Below, in pieces: positions 35,499-43,629 of a stretch of DNA of 64,000 bases (positions within the stretch are counted from its first letter, which is position 1; each line of letters begins with the position of its first letter). A program made the translations under genes and the position numbers. The DNA comes from Rhodobiaceae bacterium (lineage in GTDB: Bacteria; Pseudomonadota; Alphaproteobacteria; Parvibaculales; Parvibaculaceae). The DNA lies in assembly GCA_003330885.1 (NCBI GenBank), contig CP030277.1, positions 806,001 through 870,000 of the forward strand, given 5' to 3'. The notes under the pieces are model-generated. The model worked only from the letters and a program-made list of their open reading frames with translations. It did not search any database and was not told the DNA's origin.

Positions 35499-36071
35499 AT
35501 GGCACGAATCTATATGATCCGACACGGTGAAGCCGCGGCTGGCTGGAGTGAAGACAAAGACCCAGGCCTTTCTGACCTGGGACGCGCGCAGTCAGAGGCG
35601 GCAGCGAAAGCAATCATGTCCCGCGAGGCATCGGCACTCCCAACTATGTCGAGCCCGTTGCGACGCTGTCAGGAAACAAGCGTGCCGCTTTCTGCTGCGT
35701 GGGGTCAAACGACGATCATCGAACCCAGGGTCGCTGAAATCCCGTCACCCAACCTAAGTCTTGAAGAACGCGGTGTCTGGTTGAGAGAAATCATGACCGG
35801 AACCTGGGCTGAGACTGAAGCACCCATCGGTCATGATCTTAATCTGGTCGGCTGGAAGCAGTCCGTGGTTGATGCATTGCTCGAACTGAAATCCGACACG
35901 GTGATTTTCTCTCACTTCATCGCCATCAATGCAGCGGTTGGTCACGCACTGGACGATCCGCGGGTCATTTGTTTCCGGCCCGACAATTGCTCTGTCACTG
36001 TCTTTGAAACGCAGGGCAACAAGCTCTCCGTACTTGAGCAGGGCACCGAGGCTGAAACCAAAGTCAACTAG
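35499..36071 (+). CDS. Histidine phosphatase family protein
   Basis: 190 residues from the ATG at 35499 (GGGAG at 6 nt). MIRHGEAAAG carries the catalytic RHG motif (near residue 8), GLSDLGRAQSEAA follows, and VIFSHFIAINAAVGHAL supplies the second catalytic His. This is the phosphoglycerate mutase-like superfamily; the substrate is unknown and could be a small phosphoester. It overlaps the convergent membrane gene by 4 nt. Confidence 0.88.
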   Translation: MARIYMIRHGEAAAGWSEDKDPGLSDLGRAQSEAAAKAIMSREASALPTMSSPLRRCQETSVPLSAAWGQTTIIEPRVAEIPSPNLSLEERGVWLREIMTGTWAETEAPIGHDLNLVGWKQSVVDALLELKSDTVIFSHFIAINAAVGHALDDPRVICFRPDNCSVTVFETQGNKLSVLEQGTEAETKVN

Positions 36072-36508
36072 GCTGTCGCTGGTGTTGCGCCAACTGACGA
36101 CCTTAGCCTAGCTGTGCAAACAGTCAGGCCGGCCACGATCATTGCGAGAGCTGTCATCGAGACAAGTGTGAGTGGCGACGTCTGCTGTGCATCCGAAAGG
36201 TTCAGGTAGGTCAGCATCAGCAGTCCGCCACCATTGCTTACAAGCCCCGTCCAGATCGTGACCCATGGGATCGATCCCCGTGTTGCTTGGACGAAGCCGC
36301 CTGCATAATTCACGATAAGTGCCAGGTAGGCGACGCCAAGCAGGCGAGCATAGCTGATTGGGGCAGGGGCTTCGCCCATGAGCGTTTCAAACAGCGAGAC
36401 CGGAAACAGAAGAAGCGGTCCGGCCCAAAGAAGCACAGTCACGCCGATTTTGAAGACCAGGACGCCGCGCAGCAATTTCAATGTTGGGGTAAGGGAAGTG
36501 TTTTGCAT
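36068..36508 (-). CDS. Four-helix membrane protein of unknown function
   Basis: 146 residues from MQNTSL (ATG 36508, AGAGG upstream). Four transmembrane helices (about 12-35, 50-70, 80-100, 112-132) are visible, with no recognised motif. It is divergent from the GlxA-type AraC regulator 117 nt away, which may control it. Confidence 0.7.
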   Translation of the reverse strand: MQNTSLTPTLKLLRGVLVFKIGVTVLLWAGPLLLFPVSLFETLMGEAPAPISYARLLGVAYLALIVNYAGGFVQATRGSIPWVTIWTGLVSNGGGLLMLTYLNLSDAQQTSPLTLVSMTALAMIVAGLTVCTARLRSSVGATPATA

Positions 36509-36625
36509 GTCTGAACCTCTGGATTGCGAATTTGTCCCGAACTTTGCGCAGAACTTCCGGGTTGACCATTGGCGAAAAAGACAAATATATGGGTAAATGC
36601 GACAAACCTGTAGAGGGCCATTTTC

Positions 36626-37606
36626 ATGCACCGGATTTACATCTTGGCTTTACCCGGGTGCGTTGGGTCAGCCGTTTTGGGCCTGTCCGAAATATTCCAT
36701 CTTGCTAACCGCATTTCGCTGGAATTGGGAAAAAAGGGGTCACAGCTCAATCCCATAATTGTCGGCTTGTCAGCAGAGCCTGTTCTGACCGAAGAGGGAA
36801 TAGCGCTGCCAGTGGCACGAAAGCTGCCCACTGCAAAGAAGGGCCATCTGCTTGTGGTGCCGGGCTGTATGACCAAGGGTCTTGACCTCGGCACGTCCGT
36901 GAAAACGAGAGTCGCAGAAACAGACGTGCTGCGGCATTGGGCGTCGGCTGGCGGTGTGATCGCAGCACAATGTAGCGCTGTTTTTCTGCTCGCAGAAGCT
37001 GGCCTCCTGCAGAGCCGCAAGGCCACAGCAACATGGTGGGCGCAAAGCCAGTTGAAAGAAAACTACCCGGATATTCACCTGAGTGAGGAGGAAACGCTTA
37101 CCGAGGACAGTGGCATCATTTGTGCGGCAGGGCCTTATTCCCACCTGGATCTCGGCCTTCACCTGATCGAGAGATTGAAGTCTCGTTCCTTGGCCTCACT
37201 GGTCGCTAAATTTGCAATGATCGAGAGGTCGCCACCTTCCCAGTCCGCATTTCGGACGATGGAGTTGATGACGGCAAACCCGCCGCTTGAAAAGCGCATC
37301 GAACGGATCGTCCTGGGTTCGTTGCCAGACCTACCTACGGTGGGCGACGTCGCGTCCGAACTAGGCTTAACGTCAAGAACGTTACAACGACGTCTCGCAG
37401 AAACCACGAGCGTGACCCCAAAAGCATTTATCAATCAGATTAGAATGGGGGTCGCCAAACGGCTGATCGAAACAACTGCTGCGCCTGTGCCGGATTTGAT
37501 GCTGGCTACCGGCTTTGCTGATGAAAGCGCATTCAGAAAACAATTCGCCAGAGCCAGCGGCATGACACCTAAGCAATATGCGCAGAGGTATGGACCGACT
37601 CGTTAG
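36626..37606 (+). CDS. GlxA-type AraC-family transcriptional regulator
   Basis: 326 residues. The N-terminal DJ-1/PfpI-like domain (about 3-190, IYILALPGCVGSAVLGLSEIF, quoted in part, with the elbow AAQCSAVFLLAEAG containing the usual Cys) is followed by an AraC double helix-turn-helix domain (about 225-325, TVGDVASELGLTSRTLQRRL and GFADESAFRKQFAR). It is divergent from an unknown membrane gene. The effector is unknown. Confidence 0.9.
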   Translation: MHRIYILALPGCVGSAVLGLSEIFHLANRISLELGKKGSQLNPIIVGLSAEPVLTEEGIALPVARKLPTAKKGHLLVVPGCMTKGLDLGTSVKTRVAETDVLRHWASAGGVIAAQCSAVFLLAEAGLLQSRKATATWWAQSQLKENYPDIHLSEEETLTEDSGIICAAGPYSHLDLGLHLIERLKSRSLASLVAKFAMIERSPPSQSAFRTMELMTANPPLEKRIERIVLGSLPDLPTVGDVASELGLTSRTLQRRLAETTSVTPKAFINQIRMGVAKRLIETTAAPVPDLMLATGFADESAFRKQFARASGMTPKQYAQRYGPTR

Positions 37607-37655
37607 AGCCAGCGATGCCTTTTTTCCGCCATCGCAAGACGCCTATACTCACCTG

Positions 37656-39125
37656 ATGAGTGAGATATTGACTGTTGATCAAATGTACGCCGCCGACCGA
37701 TGGGCTATTGCACGCGGCATAAGTGGAATCACCCTGATGGAAGCGGCAGGTAAAGCCTGCGCTGACGCCATTAAGGAACGGTTTGACCGCTGCCAGGTCG
37801 CGGTCCTCTGTGGCCCTGGCAATAATGGAGGAGACGGGTTTGTTGTCGCGCGTCTGCTGCGGCAGGCCGGGTGGGGTGTTTCCATTTTTCTAATGGGAGA
37901 GCGAGAAGCGCTCCAGGGTGACGCGGGACATGTGGCACATAGGTGGAACGGACCCGTTTATTCTTTGACACCCGATGCAATCGACAATGCAGAACTGATC
38001 GTCGACGCCTTGTTTGGTGCCGGTCTTTCAAATGATCTGGAAGGAACACCAAAAGCACTCGTGGACGCTGCGACCGCGCGAGGCACGCCGGTCATGGCGG
38101 TCGATGTTCCTAGCGGTATCGATGGGGATACAGGGCGCGTGCGAGGCGCTGCCTTTCGTGCTGCTATGACCGTGACGTTCTTCAGAAAAAAGCCAGCGCA
38201 TCTTCTGCTGCCCGGTCGCAACCATTGTGGTGAGATCATTGTCGCAGATATCGGCATTGAATCGGACGCTCTCGGCGAACTCGACATCACCTTGACCGAA
38301 AACGATCCCTCTGTTTGGCAGGCCGAATTTCCTGATCTTGATGAAGGTGGCCATAAATATGCAAGAGGCCACGCTGTCTCCATCTCTGGCGGCGCGAGTG
38401 CAACCGGCGCAGCGCGTCTGGGCGCAAGGGCCGCTCTGCGGATTGGGGCAGGGCTTGTCACTGTTGCCTCGCCGCCAAATGCACTTCAAGTAAATGCGAT
38501 GCATCTGACAGCGATCATGCTGCAAAGGTTTGAGGGCGCAGAGGGACTCACCGCCCTGCTGGATGACAAGCGCAAAAACGCCATCCTGGTTGGTCCAGGA
38601 AATGGTGTTGGGGCAGAGACGCGTGAGAATGTTCAAGCGGCACTGACGTCAGGCGCGGCGACGGTACTTGATGCAGATGCATTGACGTCCTTTGAAGAAA
38701 TCCCGCGTGATCTTTTTGTCGCGATAGAGAACTATTTTGCCGGACCGGTTGTGCTCACACCCCATGAAGGTGAGTTCAAACGGCTCTTTCCTGATTTGGA
38801 CGGGTCGAAACTCGAACGGGCATCGGCCGCAGCAAAGATCGCTCACGCGGTAATCGTGTTAAAGGGCCCCGATACCATTATTGCATCCCCCGACGGCAGG
38901 GCAGTAATCAACTCGAACGCTGGACCGGAACTTGGCACTGCAGGCTCAGGCGATGTGTTGGCAGGCATGATCACGGGTCTCCTCGCTCAGGGCATGCCTG
39001 CGTTCTCAGCTGCGGCTGCAGCGGTTTGGCTGCACGGGGAAGCAGGCCGTAGAGTGGGCCGGGGCTTGATCGCGGAGGACTTGCCGGAACAATTGCCGAC
39101 CTTGTTGCAGGAGTTGTCTGCATGA
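37656..39125 (+). CDS. nnr: Bifunctional NAD(P)H-hydrate epimerase / ADP-dependent dehydratase
   Basis: 489 residues from the ATG at 37656. The N-terminal YjeF_N epimerase domain (about 1-205) has GPGNNGGDGFVVAR. The C-terminal carbohydrate-kinase-like dehydratase domain (about 225-485) has GTAGSGDVLAGMI. The enzyme repairs damaged hydrated NADH/NADPH, restoring the cofactors. The gene overlaps the next GNAT gene by ATGA. Confidence 0.93.
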   Translation: MSEILTVDQMYAADRWAIARGISGITLMEAAGKACADAIKERFDRCQVAVLCGPGNNGGDGFVVARLLRQAGWGVSIFLMGEREALQGDAGHVAHRWNGPVYSLTPDAIDNAELIVDALFGAGLSNDLEGTPKALVDAATARGTPVMAVDVPSGIDGDTGRVRGAAFRAAMTVTFFRKKPAHLLLPGRNHCGEIIVADIGIESDALGELDITLTENDPSVWQAEFPDLDEGGHKYARGHAVSISGGASATGAARLGARAALRIGAGLVTVASPPNALQVNAMHLTAIMLQRFEGAEGLTALLDDKRKNAILVGPGNGVGAETRENVQAALTSGAATVLDADALTSFEEIPRDLFVAIENYFAGPVVLTPHEGEFKRLFPDLDGSKLERASAAAKIAHAVIVLKGPDTIIASPDGRAVINSNAGPELGTAGSGDVLAGMITGLLAQGMPAFSAAAAAVWLHGEAGRRVGRGLIAEDLPEQLPTLLQELSA

Positions 39126-39622
39126 GCGACGTCACCATCCGCTGGGCAGTGAACGCCGACATTCCCCAGATTAACAACATCTACAATCACTACATTCGCG
39201 AGACCCCCATCACCTTCGACATCGAAGAAAAGACGGATGAAGACAGCGCTTATTGGATGCAGAAACTAGGCACAAGCGGTCGTCATCAGTGCTTTGTTGC
39301 AGCAACGGACGAAGCAGTTCTGGGTTGGGCTTGCTCCGGTGCCTATCGCCCAAAAGCGGCGTATGGAACCTCGGTTGAGGTGAGTGTGTATCTTGATCCG
39401 CAAGCCGGTGGTCAGGGCCTCGGGTCCGCGCTCTATGCCCGGCTTTTCGACGCTCTTAAAGGAGAAGATGTGCACCGGGCGCTCGCAGGGGTCACTCTGC
39501 CAAACGACGCATCGCTCGCGCTGCATAAGCGTTTCGGCTTTGAACCGGTAGGAACCTATTCTGAAGTCGGACGGAAGTTTGACCGCTATTGGGATGTGAT
39601 GTGGCTTGAGAAGCTGCTGTGA
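39122..39622 (+). CDS. GNAT N-acetyltransferase (phosphinothricin acetyltransferase-like)
   Basis: 166 residues. The pattern IYNHYIRETPITFDIEEKT at the N-terminus and YLDPQAGGQGLGSALYARL (acetyl-CoA loop) with HKRFGFEPVGTYSEVG are those of the Pat/Bar and MnaT group, which acetylates phosphinothricin, methionine sulfone/sulfoximine or similar amino acids. The substrate is not certain. It is translationally coupled to the NnrD/E gene. Confidence 0.88.
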   Translation: MSDVTIRWAVNADIPQINNIYNHYIRETPITFDIEEKTDEDSAYWMQKLGTSGRHQCFVAATDEAVLGWACSGAYRPKAAYGTSVEVSVYLDPQAGGQGLGSALYARLFDALKGEDVHRALAGVTLPNDASLALHKRFGFEPVGTYSEVGRKFDRYWDVMWLEKLL

Positions 39623-39717
39623 GGACGATCAAGAATAGATAGTCAAAACTAGCTTTTTATGTGCCCATGTTTAAAGATGCTGCCAATTGTGATTGGCATC
39701 TGGGGGCACGCAGCAAG

Positions 39718-41733
39718 ATGAACCATCTGATAATCAAATGTCTATTGACGCTGGTACTGTTCGTTGGAACATCAGGTGTCCGGGCAGAGGCAGCTGAATA
39801 CCTCATCGGTCGGGGAATGACCGACATTACCGGTCCAGCCTTTGGTATTCAGATGTGGGGCTTTGGTCGCGAGGACCAGCTGACCGAAGGTCTTCATATT
39901 CGTCAGCGGGCTCGGGCGTTCATCATCGCAGAACCTGACGATGGCAAACGCCTTGTTTTTGTGAGCGCTGACATTGGCAGCATAGAGCACAACATTACAC
40001 TTGAAGTGCTCGATCGCCTTAAGGCGCGCTATCAGGGTCTCTACACCCTCGACAATGTGATCCTGAGTGCCACCCACACCCATGCTGGTGTTGGCGGACA
40101 TTGGCATACAAGAGTTGAGCTCGGTCTCGCAGGAGCATTTTACCCAGAACGTTTTGAACGGATCGTAGAGGGCATTGTCGGTGCGATCGCCGCAGCCCAC
40201 GACGATCTGCAGCCAGGCGACATACTCATCAATAAGGGAGAAGTTGAGGGTGCAGGCGCCAATCGCTCGATGGCAGCCTACGTGCAAAACCCAGCCGAAG
40301 AACGCGCACGATATGCCGCGCCAATGGACAAAGAGATGACGCTCCTGAGCTTTGTCGGAGCTAATGGGCCTGTCGGCATGGTGAATTGGTTCGCTGTGCA
40401 CCCAACGTCCATGACCTATGACAACAAACTCATTTCGGGCGACCACAAAGGCTACGCGTCGCTGGCGTTCGAAAAAGCGATGGGTGTTGACTATGCTTCT
40501 GCAGATGATTTTGTCGCCGCGTTTGCGCAGTCAACGCCTGGAGACATCACACCCAATCTCAATCTGAACAATACCGGACCCGGTAAAGATGATTTTGAAA
40601 GCACGGCCATCATCGGATCCCGACAACTGGCTGTGGCTCGCGATCTGTTTGAGACCGCGGAAGAACCTTTGTCCGGACAGGTAGATTATCGGCAACTCTA
40701 TGTGGATCTTTCTGGTCTGGACGTGGCCGATGAGTTTACCGGAGCAGGAGCAAAGACCACCTGTCCCTCTGCCTACGGTTATTCATTTGCGGGTGGGTCG
40801 ACAGAGGACGGCGGCGGCCATTTCCTGTTTAGGGAAGGCATGACCGAGTCCCGCTTCTATCTCGATTTCCTGATCGGCTTCTTGACCGGGGCACCGGCGC
40901 CAACCGCCGACGTCATCGACTGTCAGGGCCCGAAGCCGATCCTGTTTGAAACCGGAACAGGCACCCCGCCACTGCAATCACAGATACGCTCCATCGGCCT
41001 GGCGCGGGTCGGGCAGCTCGTCATCCTGACGGTGCCGGCTGAAGTCACCACCATGGCGGCACGACGGCTCAAGGAAACTGTTCGTGCAGAATTGGGCGAT
41101 TGGGTTTCCCATATTGTGATCTCTGGTTATGTGAACGGCTACGCAGGCTATGTGACGACGCCCGAGGAGTACCTGGTTCAGCAGTATGAAGGCGGACATA
41201 CCCTTCATGGGCAATGGACGCTTGCAGCGTACCGCCAGACAGCGGCGACGCTAGCGCGAGCTATGGAAGCTGGCGAGGCGACCAGCAACACCGTGGTGTA
41301 CGATGACTGGCGGGGCAAAGCGCCGGAGACAGCTCTTCATGATGGCAGTGCAGATGGGGTGCCGGAAGGCGGCGAGTTTGGCGAAGCGTTTCCGCTTGCT
41401 CGAACATCATATGTACCTGGCGATTTGGTGGTCTCAGAGTTCCGATCCGGAAATCCCACCGCAGACCATGACGCTCTATCGACATTCGTTGAGATCGAAC
41501 GACAGGTGGAGGGTGGATGGGAGAAGGTTGCGACAGACGGTGACTGGGAAACAAAAATTCGGTGGCGTGAAGGGGATGAGGAAAATCAGCTGATAGCCCA
41601 GGTCCTGTGGGAAACGCCTGACACTCTGGCACCCGGTACGTACAAGATCAGACATTTTGGGCTGGCCACTATGCAATCAGGTGATCAGAAGCGCTTTGAA
41701 GGAACGTCTGCGTCCTTTGAGGTGGGCAACTAG
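39718..41733 (+). CDS. Neutral/alkaline ceramidase
   Basis: 671 residues from the ATG at 39718, which begins a clear signal peptide (KCLLTLVLFVGTSGVRAEA, likely cleaved near residue 23); a GTG at 39661 is a less likely start. GRGMTDITGPAFGIQMWGFG starts the mature family. The catalytic zinc histidines are in LSATHTHAGVGG. The C-terminal beta-sandwich region begins near 540. The enzyme hydrolyses N-acyl-sphingosine to fatty acid and sphingoid base outside the inner membrane. It implies handling of sphingolipids, self-made or from prey or host. Confidence 0.9.
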   Translation: MNHLIIKCLLTLVLFVGTSGVRAEAAEYLIGRGMTDITGPAFGIQMWGFGREDQLTEGLHIRQRARAFIIAEPDDGKRLVFVSADIGSIEHNITLEVLDRLKARYQGLYTLDNVILSATHTHAGVGGHWHTRVELGLAGAFYPERFERIVEGIVGAIAAAHDDLQPGDILINKGEVEGAGANRSMAAYVQNPAEERARYAAPMDKEMTLLSFVGANGPVGMVNWFAVHPTSMTYDNKLISGDHKGYASLAFEKAMGVDYASADDFVAAFAQSTPGDITPNLNLNNTGPGKDDFESTAIIGSRQLAVARDLFETAEEPLSGQVDYRQLYVDLSGLDVADEFTGAGAKTTCPSAYGYSFAGGSTEDGGGHFLFREGMTESRFYLDFLIGFLTGAPAPTADVIDCQGPKPILFETGTGTPPLQSQIRSIGLARVGQLVILTVPAEVTTMAARRLKETVRAELGDWVSHIVISGYVNGYAGYVTTPEEYLVQQYEGGHTLHGQWTLAAYRQTAATLARAMEAGEATSNTVVYDDWRGKAPETALHDGSADGVPEGGEFGEAFPLARTSYVPGDLVVSEFRSGNPTADHDALSTFVEIERQVEGGWEKVATDGDWETKIRWREGDEENQLIAQVLWETPDTLAPGTYKIRHFGLATMQSGDQKRFEGTSASFEVGN

Positions 41734-41734
41734 G

Positions 41735-42310
41735 TCAAGGCATCCTCGGCTGATTGCGGCGGCGTTCGCCCAGCCCTTCCCACAACCAGGCGAGGCAGCC
41801 GCCCACCAGGGCTGCGATCATATCGTACATGGTGTCATCTAGCCCCCTTTGGGCACGGAACATGCCGGTCTGATCGATACCAAACTCAAATATCTCCCAC
41901 AGCGCTGCGGTGGCGAGCGTGAAGAGGATCGTAAGTAGGAGTAACCCCCAGGTAGCGGTGCCAGGATCAAGTCTTGATCCAGCAAGGGCAGGCCGCATCC
42001 ATGAAATCCACATCACTGCGAAGCCGGCGGTGATAACGCCATGCATCGCTTTGTCAAAAAGTGAAGAATGCGCGTAAAGCCCATATCGCATTCCAAGCAA
42101 ATGGGCGGTGAACCATATCGCAAGCCAAAGTGACAACCAGGGCCGGGTCTGGCCAAAACCCCATTGACTGAGAATGAGAAGGGTCGTGCAGACCAACCCA
42201 ACCGCTGCAAAGGATGTCTGACCACACTCGATCCAGCCATAGGTGATATGAGCCGCGCTGATCGTCAGGATTGTGTTGAGCCTGTCGCTAAAGGCGCGCG
42301 GGCTGGGCAT
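41735..42310 (-). CDS. YjdF/DUF2238-like membrane protein
   Basis: 191 residues from an ATG at 42310 (a TTG at 42337 is the alternative). Six hydrophobic segments are present; the conserved-looking motifs are HGVITAG, AALWEIFEFGID and DTMYDMIAALVGG. These match the uncharacterised YjdF/DUF2238 inner-membrane family. It is convergent with the ceramidase gene, with 1 nt between the stops. Confidence 0.72.
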   Translation of the reverse strand: MPSPRAFSDRLNTILTISAAHITYGWIECGQTSFAAVGLVCTTLLILSQWGFGQTRPWLSLWLAIWFTAHLLGMRYGLYAHSSLFDKAMHGVITAGFAVMWISWMRPALAGSRLDPGTATWGLLLLTILFTLATAALWEIFEFGIDQTGMFRAQRGLDDTMYDMIAALVGGCLAWLWEGLGERRRNQPRMP

Positions 42311-42639
42311 TTGAGGGTTCAGAAGGATCGTTGCCAAGGGATGCTCAGGGGGGTCAGGTTGCGCGGGGTGGTCCGACTATGCAGCCCTGTTTCGACCTCA
42401 GATAGGCTGATATTCGGTACCAGTCCGGTGCAAAATTGAGCCGCAGCGAGCCACCCTGAGTGGGCAAGGGGCGCGAAGCCTGCCAAAAGCTGAGCCAACC
42501 CAGCAAATACCTGCGTTTATTGGGCTTTCCAACACCGAACACCCTTGCTATAGAGGGCGCCAAATTCAAACGAGCCGCGTTCAGCCTTCTAAGGCACGAA
42601 TGCAGCGGCTCGCTTTTGCCCTTATGGCAGGTAATCCGT
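42311..42639. other. Intergenic 330 nt before tRNA-Leu fragment
   Basis: No convincing gene is visible. It would hold the promoter of the original tRNA-Leu copy. Open frames that read through the tRNA-like sequence are spurious. Confidence 0.5.
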
Positions 42640-42678
42640 GCGGGCGTGGTGGAATTGGTAGACACGCTAGATTTAGGT
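42640..42678 (+). pseudogene. 5' fragment of tRNA-Leu(TAG), duplicate of 43456-43494
   Basis: These 39 nt are identical to the first 39 nt of the intact tRNA-Leu(TAG) at 43456, ending inside the anticodon loop. After this the sequence diverges completely. It forms a direct repeat with the intact copy, 816 bp apart, enclosing AT-richer DNA with one winged-helix ORF. This looks like an attachment-site duplicate or an eroded tandem tRNA copy. Confidence 0.85.
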
Positions 42679-42790
42679 ACCGTGCTTACTACCTACAAAC
42701 CCCTAATAAAATCAAAGCTTTGGACCTCCGACGCAGCATTGCGTGGGGGGACTTTTCTGCTGCGGGTACTTGGAGGTTAAACTACTCTAG

Positions 42791-43180
42791 TTGGGATATC
42801 CTACAACGGACTGGCACTTACCATTGCCCCAGATACCAAAATCAGAACCTCAGCCGGATCTACAAGGCATCCGCCTTGGCGTTTTGAAAAACAATATTGA
42901 GAGGCTGGTCGATGAGCTCGGCCCTTCGTTGTCAATCAGCACTATTGAACTGTTTTTGGCTATTGCGTGCGAGGAAGACCTGACAACGCAGGAGCTCAAC
43001 GTACGCTTAAACAGACATCAACCCACACTTTCGCGGCAGTTGATGGATCTTGGGCCAAAGCGGCGCAGAGGGTTAGATGGCTATGGCCTGATTGAAGGAT
43101 ACGATGACCCTTTGGATATGAGGGTCAAACGTTGGCGCTTGACTGATAAGGGTAGAGCACTAGCCAGGAAATTCATCTGA
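42791..43180 (+). CDS. Winged-helix (MarR-like) protein, possibly from an integrated element
   Basis: 129 residues if started at TTG 42791; a TTG at 42884 (98 residues) is the other choice. Neither has a clear ribosome site, so the 5' end may be damaged. LSISTIELFLAIACEEDLTTQELNVRLN (quoted in part) and PTLSRQLMDLG form a winged-helix reader, and DMRVKRWRLTDKGRALARKF is the wing and last helix, as in MarR-type or phage-type proteins. It lies between the two tRNA-Leu repeats. No integrase is visible. Confidence 0.55.
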   Translation: MGYPTTDWHLPLPQIPKSEPQPDLQGIRLGVLKNNIERLVDELGPSLSISTIELFLAIACEEDLTTQELNVRLNRHQPTLSRQLMDLGPKRRRGLDGYGLIEGYDDPLDMRVKRWRLTDKGRALARKFI

Positions 43181-43455
43181 CGGAAACAATCCGAAACGAA
43201 CTTGCGTTACTATCCCCCAGCTGATAGTGACCTCTCCGCAGCGCCAGAGCTAGAGGTGAAAACTGTCCGGATCTAGCGCTGTTAAATGGGGGTATTGGTC
43301 TCTATAAAATCCTCCCAAAATCCCCCCGAGTCCTCCCAAATGAGGATTAGGAGGCCTTCTTTGGGCTATGAACTGTTCAACTTGCTTGTTAGCAAAACTT
43401 ACAGAGCACAGTCTTTAGCTAGGTTTTAGGGCGTCACACGAAGGTGATTGGTTAA
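43181..43455. other. AT-richer non-coding end of the tRNA-Leu-bracketed segment
   Basis: It contains the direct repeat TCCTCCCAAA (43310-43319 and 43331-43340) and the inverted repeat CCTCC...GGAGG around 43332-43354. It has no gene; it could hold element regulatory or attachment sequences and the present tRNA-Leu promoter. Confidence 0.45.
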
Positions 43456-43540
43456 GCGGGCGTGGTGGAATTGGTAGACACGCTAGATTTAGGTTCTAGT
43501 GCCGCAAGGCGTGGGGGTTCAAGTCCCTTCGCCCGCACCA
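43456..43540 (+). tRNA. tRNA-Leu(TAG)
   Basis: An 85-nt class II tRNA. The acceptor GCGGGCG pairs with CGCCCGC, and ACCA is encoded. The anticodon stem CTAGA/TCTAG presents loop TTTAGGT with anticodon TAG. A long variable arm (GTGCCGCAAGGCGT) and the T-arm GGGTTCAAGTCCC follow. It directly precedes tig. Confidence 0.97.
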
Positions 43541-43629
43541 CGCCGGGGTTCGTGACGACCTGATTTTGAGGGAAAAGCGGGAATAATCGAGCCGATATCG
43601 GCTTAAAGCGAACGGAAGCGATAAAAGTC

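Noticed and set aside
42600-42887. Short ORF encoding a GRGGIGRHARFR-type peptide
   Set aside because: It reads through the tRNA-Leu fragment; this peptide is a familiar artefact of translating tRNA-Leu sequence.
43310-43340. TCCTCCCAAA repeats as a CRISPR-like or phage att core
   Set aside because: Only two copies in a C-rich stretch; no match to the tRNA repeat or to any gene end.
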